Under the pieces are notes generated by a model, which was not told where the DNA came from, made no database searches, and saw only the letters and a program-made list of their open reading frames with translations. Shown here one piece after another: positions 60,853 to 64,000 of a DNA stretch of 64,000 nt (position 1 is the first letter of the stretch; every line of letters starts with the position of its first letter). Source of the DNA: Gymnodinialimonas phycosphaerae. Lineage in GTDB: Bacteria; Pseudomonadota; Alphaproteobacteria; Rhodobacterales; Rhodobacteraceae. The stretch lies in the NCBI RefSeq assembly GCF_019195455.1, contig NZ_JAIMBW010000001.1, positions 930,001-994,000 of the forward strand, given 5' to 3'. The position numbers and the translations under genes are program-made.

Positions 60853-62406
60853 ATGGGCGAAGTGGAACAGGCAGGCGGTCGGCGTAGGGCTCGGGGCGGT
60901 GGCGGAGCTGCGCGGCGCGCGTCGCGCGGCGCAGTCAGCTTCGAGACGGCGCGCTTCATCGAGCGCAAGATCCCCAACCTGGAGATGCTGAACGAAGAGG
61001 CGCTCGAGATCATCGAGGCCAACGCCGAGACGGTGCTGGAAGAGATCGGCGTCATGTTCGTCGAAAACCCCGCCGCGCTGCAACGCTGGCGCGATGCGGG
61101 CGCGGATGTGCGCGGCGAGCGGGTGCATATCCCCCGGGGCCTCGCGCGCGAATTGGTGAAGACCGCGCCCTCGAAATTCACGCAGATCGCGCGCAATCGC
61201 GCCCGCGATGTGGAAATCGGCGGCAACACCTTGGTCCTTGCGCCCGTCTACGGGCCGCCGTTCGTGCACGATCTTGCGGGCGGGCGGCGCTATGGCACGA
61301 TGGCGGATTTCGAAAAGTTTGTGAAGCTTGGCTACATGTCCAAGTGGTTGCACCATTCCGGCGGCACCGTGTGCGAGCCGACCGATGTGCCGGTCAACAA
61401 ACGCCACCTCGACATGCTTTATGCCCACATGTCGCTGTCGGACAAACCCTACATGGGATCGGTGACAGACCCGTCGCGGGCCGTTGATTCCATCGAGATG
61501 TCGAAAATCCTATTCGGGGCGGATGTGGTTGAAAACAACACCGTCATGACCTCGCTGATCAACATCAACTCGCCCCTGACCTTCGATGGCGTGATGATGG
61601 GCGCGTTGGAACAATATGCGGCGGCAGGCCAGGCCTCGATCATTTCGCCCTTCATCGTGGGCGGCGCCATGGCACCGGTATCCGTGGCGGGCACCCTGAC
61701 GCAATGCCTGGCCGAGGGGCTGGCAGGCGTGGCCTATTCGCAGTTGGTGCGGGCGGGATCACCGGCGATCATGGGGGCGATGGTGACGTCGATCGACATG
61801 AACTCTGGCGCGCCGACCTTTGGCACGCCCGAGGCCTCGCAGATTACCTATGGCATGGGACAGCTCACCCGCCGCCTGGGGCTGCCATTTCGCTCTTCTG
61901 GGTCGTTCACCGGCTCCAAGCTGCCCGATGCGCAAGCGGGATATGAGACGGCGAATTCGCTCAACATGGGACTTCTGTCGGGGGTGAATTTCATGCTTCA
62001 CGCCTGCGGGTGGCTGGAGGGCGGCCTTGCGGCCTCACCCGAGAAGTTCGTGCTGGATGCCGACCAGTTGGGCATTCTGCACCGGATGGCCGAAGGCGTT
62101 GCGGTGGACGAGGGGGCGCAGGCGATGGACGCCCTGCGCGAGGTTGGCCCCGGTGGGCACTTCCTTGGTTGCGCGCATACGCAGGACAACTATCAAACGG
62201 CGTTCTGGCGCACGGGCGTGCTGGATTACAAACCGTATGAGACCTGGACCGACGAGGGCAGCCGATCCAGCTACGAGTTGGCGGCGGCAAAGGTGCAACG
62301 GATGTTGGACGACTACCAGCAGCCCCATCTAGATCCGGCCACAGACGAGGCGCTGCGTGCGTATATGGCCGAAAAGAAGGCGTCCATGCCAGACGCATTC
62401 ATCTAG
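60853..62406 (+). CDS. MttB-family methyltransferase, non-pyrrolysine
   Basis: 517 residues from ATG at 60853 (GGAGGG upstream). The family is the trimethylamine methyltransferase superfamily (PF06253): NAETVLEEIGVMFVENPAALQRW near residue 55, LAPVYGPPFVHDLAGGRRYGT, FGTPEASQITYGMGQLTRRLGLP and FLGCAHTQDNYQTAFWR. There is no in-frame TAG, so it lacks pyrrolysine and belongs with MtgB-like proteins that demethylate quaternary amines such as glycine betaine to a corrinoid protein. No corrinoid-protein gene is in the window. N-terminus has an Arg/Gly-rich extension. Confidence 0.88.
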   Translation: MGEVEQAGGRRRARGGGGAARRASRGAVSFETARFIERKIPNLEMLNEEALEIIEANAETVLEEIGVMFVENPAALQRWRDAGADVRGERVHIPRGLARELVKTAPSKFTQIARNRARDVEIGGNTLVLAPVYGPPFVHDLAGGRRYGTMADFEKFVKLGYMSKWLHHSGGTVCEPTDVPVNKRHLDMLYAHMSLSDKPYMGSVTDPSRAVDSIEMSKILFGADVVENNTVMTSLININSPLTFDGVMMGALEQYAAAGQASIISPFIVGGAMAPVSVAGTLTQCLAEGLAGVAYSQLVRAGSPAIMGAMVTSIDMNSGAPTFGTPEASQITYGMGQLTRRLGLPFRSSGSFTGSKLPDAQAGYETANSLNMGLLSGVNFMLHACGWLEGGLAASPEKFVLDADQLGILHRMAEGVAVDEGAQAMDALREVGPGGHFLGCAHTQDNYQTAFWRTGVLDYKPYETWTDEGSRSSYELAAAKVQRMLDDYQQPHLDPATDEALRAYMAEKKASMPDAFI

Positions 62407-62415
62407 AAGAACGAC

Positions 62416-62438
62416 CGCCCTTCGGGCGACGGTTTTTT
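62416..62438 (+). terminator. Terminator after the MttB-family gene
   Basis: CGCCC (62416-62420), TTC loop, GGGCG (62424-62428), then T6 at 62433-62438. Confidence 0.75.
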
Positions 62439-62477
62439 GGGGTGAGTCGGCCCATTGGGAATTGCCAATGGGCTGGC

Positions 62478-62486
62478 TTATCCACA
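62478..62486 (+). promoter_or_regulatory. Perfect DnaA box 1
   Basis: TTATCCACA, exact consensus, in the gap between the MttB-family gene terminator and the DUF6477 gene end. Confidence 0.5.
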
Positions 62487-62529
62487 ATTTCGCCACATTC
62501 ATGAACGCCGCCAATTCTATTCGAATTGT

Positions 62530-62772
62530 CTAGTTCACACCCCGGGCGGCTGCGATCAGCGCACTCATGACCTGGACGTGCCGGGTGGGGGAATATCCCA
62601 TCCCACCGCCCATGCGCGCGGCGTTCAGCATTTCTTCTTCGGCCAGCAGTTTGCCGACGGGCCGACGCTTGGCTCGGCGGTGCGCATCCCCTGTAACACA
62701 AGCCAAAGTGGCGGCTTTTACCAACAGGCCGGGGCGGTGCATTGCAGAGAGGTGGGTGGTCAGATCAGTCAT
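62530..62772 (-). CDS. DUF6477 family protein
   Basis: 80 residues. TDLTTHLSAMHRPGLLVKAATLA at the start and LLAEEEMLNAARMGGGMGYSPTRHVQVMSALIAA later resemble the small DUF6477 proteins of Rhodobacteraceae, basic and probably cytoplasmic, function unknown. AGGAG precedes the ATG. Divergent from the DUF6456 gene, which is the common arrangement as far as I recall. Confidence 0.7.
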   Translation of the reverse strand: MTDLTTHLSAMHRPGLLVKAATLACVTGDAHRRAKRRPVGKLLAEEEMLNAARMGGGMGYSPTRHVQVMSALIAAARGVN

Positions 62773-62811
62773 ATCGAACGCTCCTGTGGGATCAATTTCT
62801 GTCCCGACAGT

Positions 62812-62926
62812 GACTCGATTCTTGCCCCTGTTGCGCGGTGCGACGCCTGTGCGCGCGCACCCTTCGGGATTGTTTACAGAAAAGAAACAATTTTCGACTT
62901 ATCCACAGTTTTTAACGATTCAGTAA
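62812..62926. promoter_or_regulatory. Cluster of GANTC, DnaA box and CtrA-like half-sites
   Basis: In the divergent gap between DUF6477 and DUF6456 genes lie three GANTC sites (62812, 62817, 62917), a perfect DnaA box (62899) and TTAA-N7-GTAA (62912-62926), one mismatch from the CtrA pattern. These are the elements of alphaproteobacterial cell-cycle promoters. Confidence 0.4.
62899..62907 (+). promoter_or_regulatory. Perfect DnaA box 2
   Basis: TTATCCACA, exact consensus, in an A/T-rich patch 76 bp before the DUF6456 gene. Confidence 0.5.
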
Positions 62927-62982
62927 TCAATACGGCGGAAATCTGCACGGGTTGTCACGCAAACTCAAAGGGCCCAAAGGCC

Positions 62983-64000
62983 ATGACCTACCAAGACCCA
63001 AACATCAGCCCAAGACTGCCGGGATGGGTGCCAGAGGCGGCACTTCAATACCTGGCGCATGTGGCTGAAGGTCAATCGCTGCGTGACATCGCAAAAGAGA
63101 CCGGGCAGGCGCCGTCGACTATTTCTCGACGGATTCGCCATATCGAATCCCGGCGCGACGATCCTTTGATCGATGAGGCACTCAGCTGCTTGGCCGAGGC
63201 AACCAGGCCAGCTCAAAACCGGACAATCAATAAGGAGATGAGGCGCATGACTGCCCCCATACGTACGCCACTTCACGACGAGGCAATGGTAACCCGTGAA
63301 GCCCGGCGCATTCTTCGCCGTCTATGTGAAACCGGCGCCGTTCTGGCCGTGGCCCAAGACATGGACAAAGCCGTGGTGTTGCGACAGGGCCTGGATGGTG
63401 ACCAGACCCGCACCGCTGTCGTTGATCGCCGCGTGGCGCAAGCCTTCGCGGTGAAGGACTGGATTTCCTGCGTGCAACAGGGCGGCAAGCTGGCCCGCTA
63501 CGCGATCACCACGGTCGGCAAGACCGCCCTGAAACGCCTGCTGGACGAAGACCGCAAGCGCCGGATGGGCACGGCGGGCTTTGCCGAAGGGCCCACCAGC
63601 TTTCAGGGCCAGCATGCAGACTGGGGCACGCGCTCGGTCGCTGGGGAAGGGGGCAAGCGTGAAAGATTGCGCGTGAACCTGTCCGAGTCGCCCCTGGCGG
63701 GCCTGGCGCGGCGGAAGGGCTCGGACGGGAAACCGTTTCTGGGGGCCGCCCTAGTGCAAGTTGGAGAGCGCCTGCGCGAGGACTTCGAGCGCGCCCAGAT
63801 GGGTCCGCGTGTCGGGCAGAACTGGGACCGGTTCCTCTCGGGCTCGGACCGGGGAGGCTTCATGGCAGACGGTGGCATCGGTGAGGGTCCCCGTGCGGCA
63901 CGCGCCCGCGTGTCCGAGGCGCTGGACGCGCTTGGGCCGGGGCTTGGCGATGTGGTGATGCGGGTGTGTTGCTTCCTCGAAGGGCTGGAGTCCGCTGAAA
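62983..64000 (+). CDS. DUF6456 helix-turn-helix protein (partial, runs off the edge)
   Basis: At least 339 codons, open to the right edge with no stop. The ATG at 62983 is the first of the frame after the regulatory cluster. N-terminal helix-turn-helix: ALQYLAHVAEGQSLRDIAKETGQAPSTISRRIRHIES. A second wing-like region follows (REARRILRRLCETGAVLAVAQDMDKAVVLRQG; GGKLARYAITTVGKTALKRLL). The DUF6456 part carries NLSESPLAGLARRKGSDGKPFL and GERLREDFERAQMGPRVGQNWDRFL. Probably a DNA-binding regulator restricted to Rhodobacterales. The sites upstream suggest cell-cycle or replication-linked expression. Confidence 0.85.
   Translation, partial: MTYQDPNISPRLPGWVPEAALQYLAHVAEGQSLRDIAKETGQAPSTISRRIRHIESRRDDPLIDEALSCLAEATRPAQNRTINKEMRRMTAPIRTPLHDEAMVTREARRILRRLCETGAVLAVAQDMDKAVVLRQGLDGDQTRTAVVDRRVAQAFAVKDWISCVQQGGKLARYAITTVGKTALKRLLDEDRKRRMGTAGFAEGPTSFQGQHADWGTRSVAGEGGKRERLRVNLSESPLAGLARRKGSDGKPFLGAALVQVGERLREDFERAQMGPRVGQNWDRFLSGSDRGGFMADGGIGEGPRAARARVSEALDALGPGLGDVVMRVCCFLEGLESAE

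Noticed and set aside
1..64000. tRNA, rRNA, insertion sequences or phage genes
   Set aside because: Looked for cloverleaf-like ends, transposase motifs and terminal inverted repeats by eye; none was convincing.

Overview
The window is a high-GC, gene-dense chromosomal segment that looks like a Rhodobacteraceae (Roseobacter-group) alphaproteobacterium. The pointers are the soxBDAG sarcosine oxidase set, a fused indolepyruvate ferredoxin oxidoreductase, DUF1289-ruvX-ccmI, an IalB-family secreted protein, the DUF6477/DUF6456 pair, and two small RNAs of the CcsR type (CCUCCC hairpin loop plus terminator). I see no tRNA, rRNA, insertion sequence, prophage or CRISPR.

Layout. 1-8.1 kb: the end of a ketoacyl synthase gene, an IalB-like protein, a CcsR-like sRNA, a HerA-like ATPase, ccmF-ccmH, a PaaG-like isomerase and two hypotheticals. 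8.2-16.1 kb (minus strand): a branched-chain/amide ABC transporter operon livK-livG-livF-[six small genes]-livH-livM. 16.3-21.2 kb: HpaI-type aldolase, mutarotase-like protein, YaiI-type protein, der, grxD and bolA. 21.2-31.3 kb: purL, a decayed PhyH-type dioxygenase gene, GNAT, a second CcsR-like sRNA, LysR regulator, indolepyruvate oxidoreductase, a TauE/SafE permease and a second, frameshifted PhyH-type gene. 31.3-33.8 kb: operon ccmI-ruvX-DUF1289-membrane protein. 34-41 kb: soxB, then small genes and a glycosyltransferase, then soxD-soxA-soxG. 41-50 kb: hypotheticals, sodB, a BaeRF/host-attachment protein, an EEP lipoprotein, a LOG-family protein, a LysM protein with hexapeptide repeats and an Atm1-type exporter. 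50-55 kb: an RND efflux pump (permease and adaptor). 55-64 kb: YfgM-like protein, BamB, YdcF-like protein, guaA, a porin gene broken by one amber codon, a non-pyrrolysine MttB-family methyltransferase, DUF6477 and DUF6456 genes flanked by two perfect DnaA boxes.

The strongest candidate for something undescribed is the six-gene array at 10706-13243 inside the liv operon. Six consecutive minus-strand genes encode 120-140 residue proteins of very different sequence that share one pattern, C-x5-C-x4/5-C near the mature N-terminus and one Cys within about 10 residues of the C-terminus. Five have signal peptides. Most overlap by 1-4 bases, implying coupled translation. They look like periplasmic two-disulfide proteins made together with a solute transporter; no function can be read from sequence.

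Other points: both PhyH-type dioxygenase genes are broken, four genes appear to start with TTG (three by TTGA stop/start overlap), and several envelope proteins carry acidic Glu/Ala/Pro tails or repeats. All family assignments come from reading motifs; no database search was possible.
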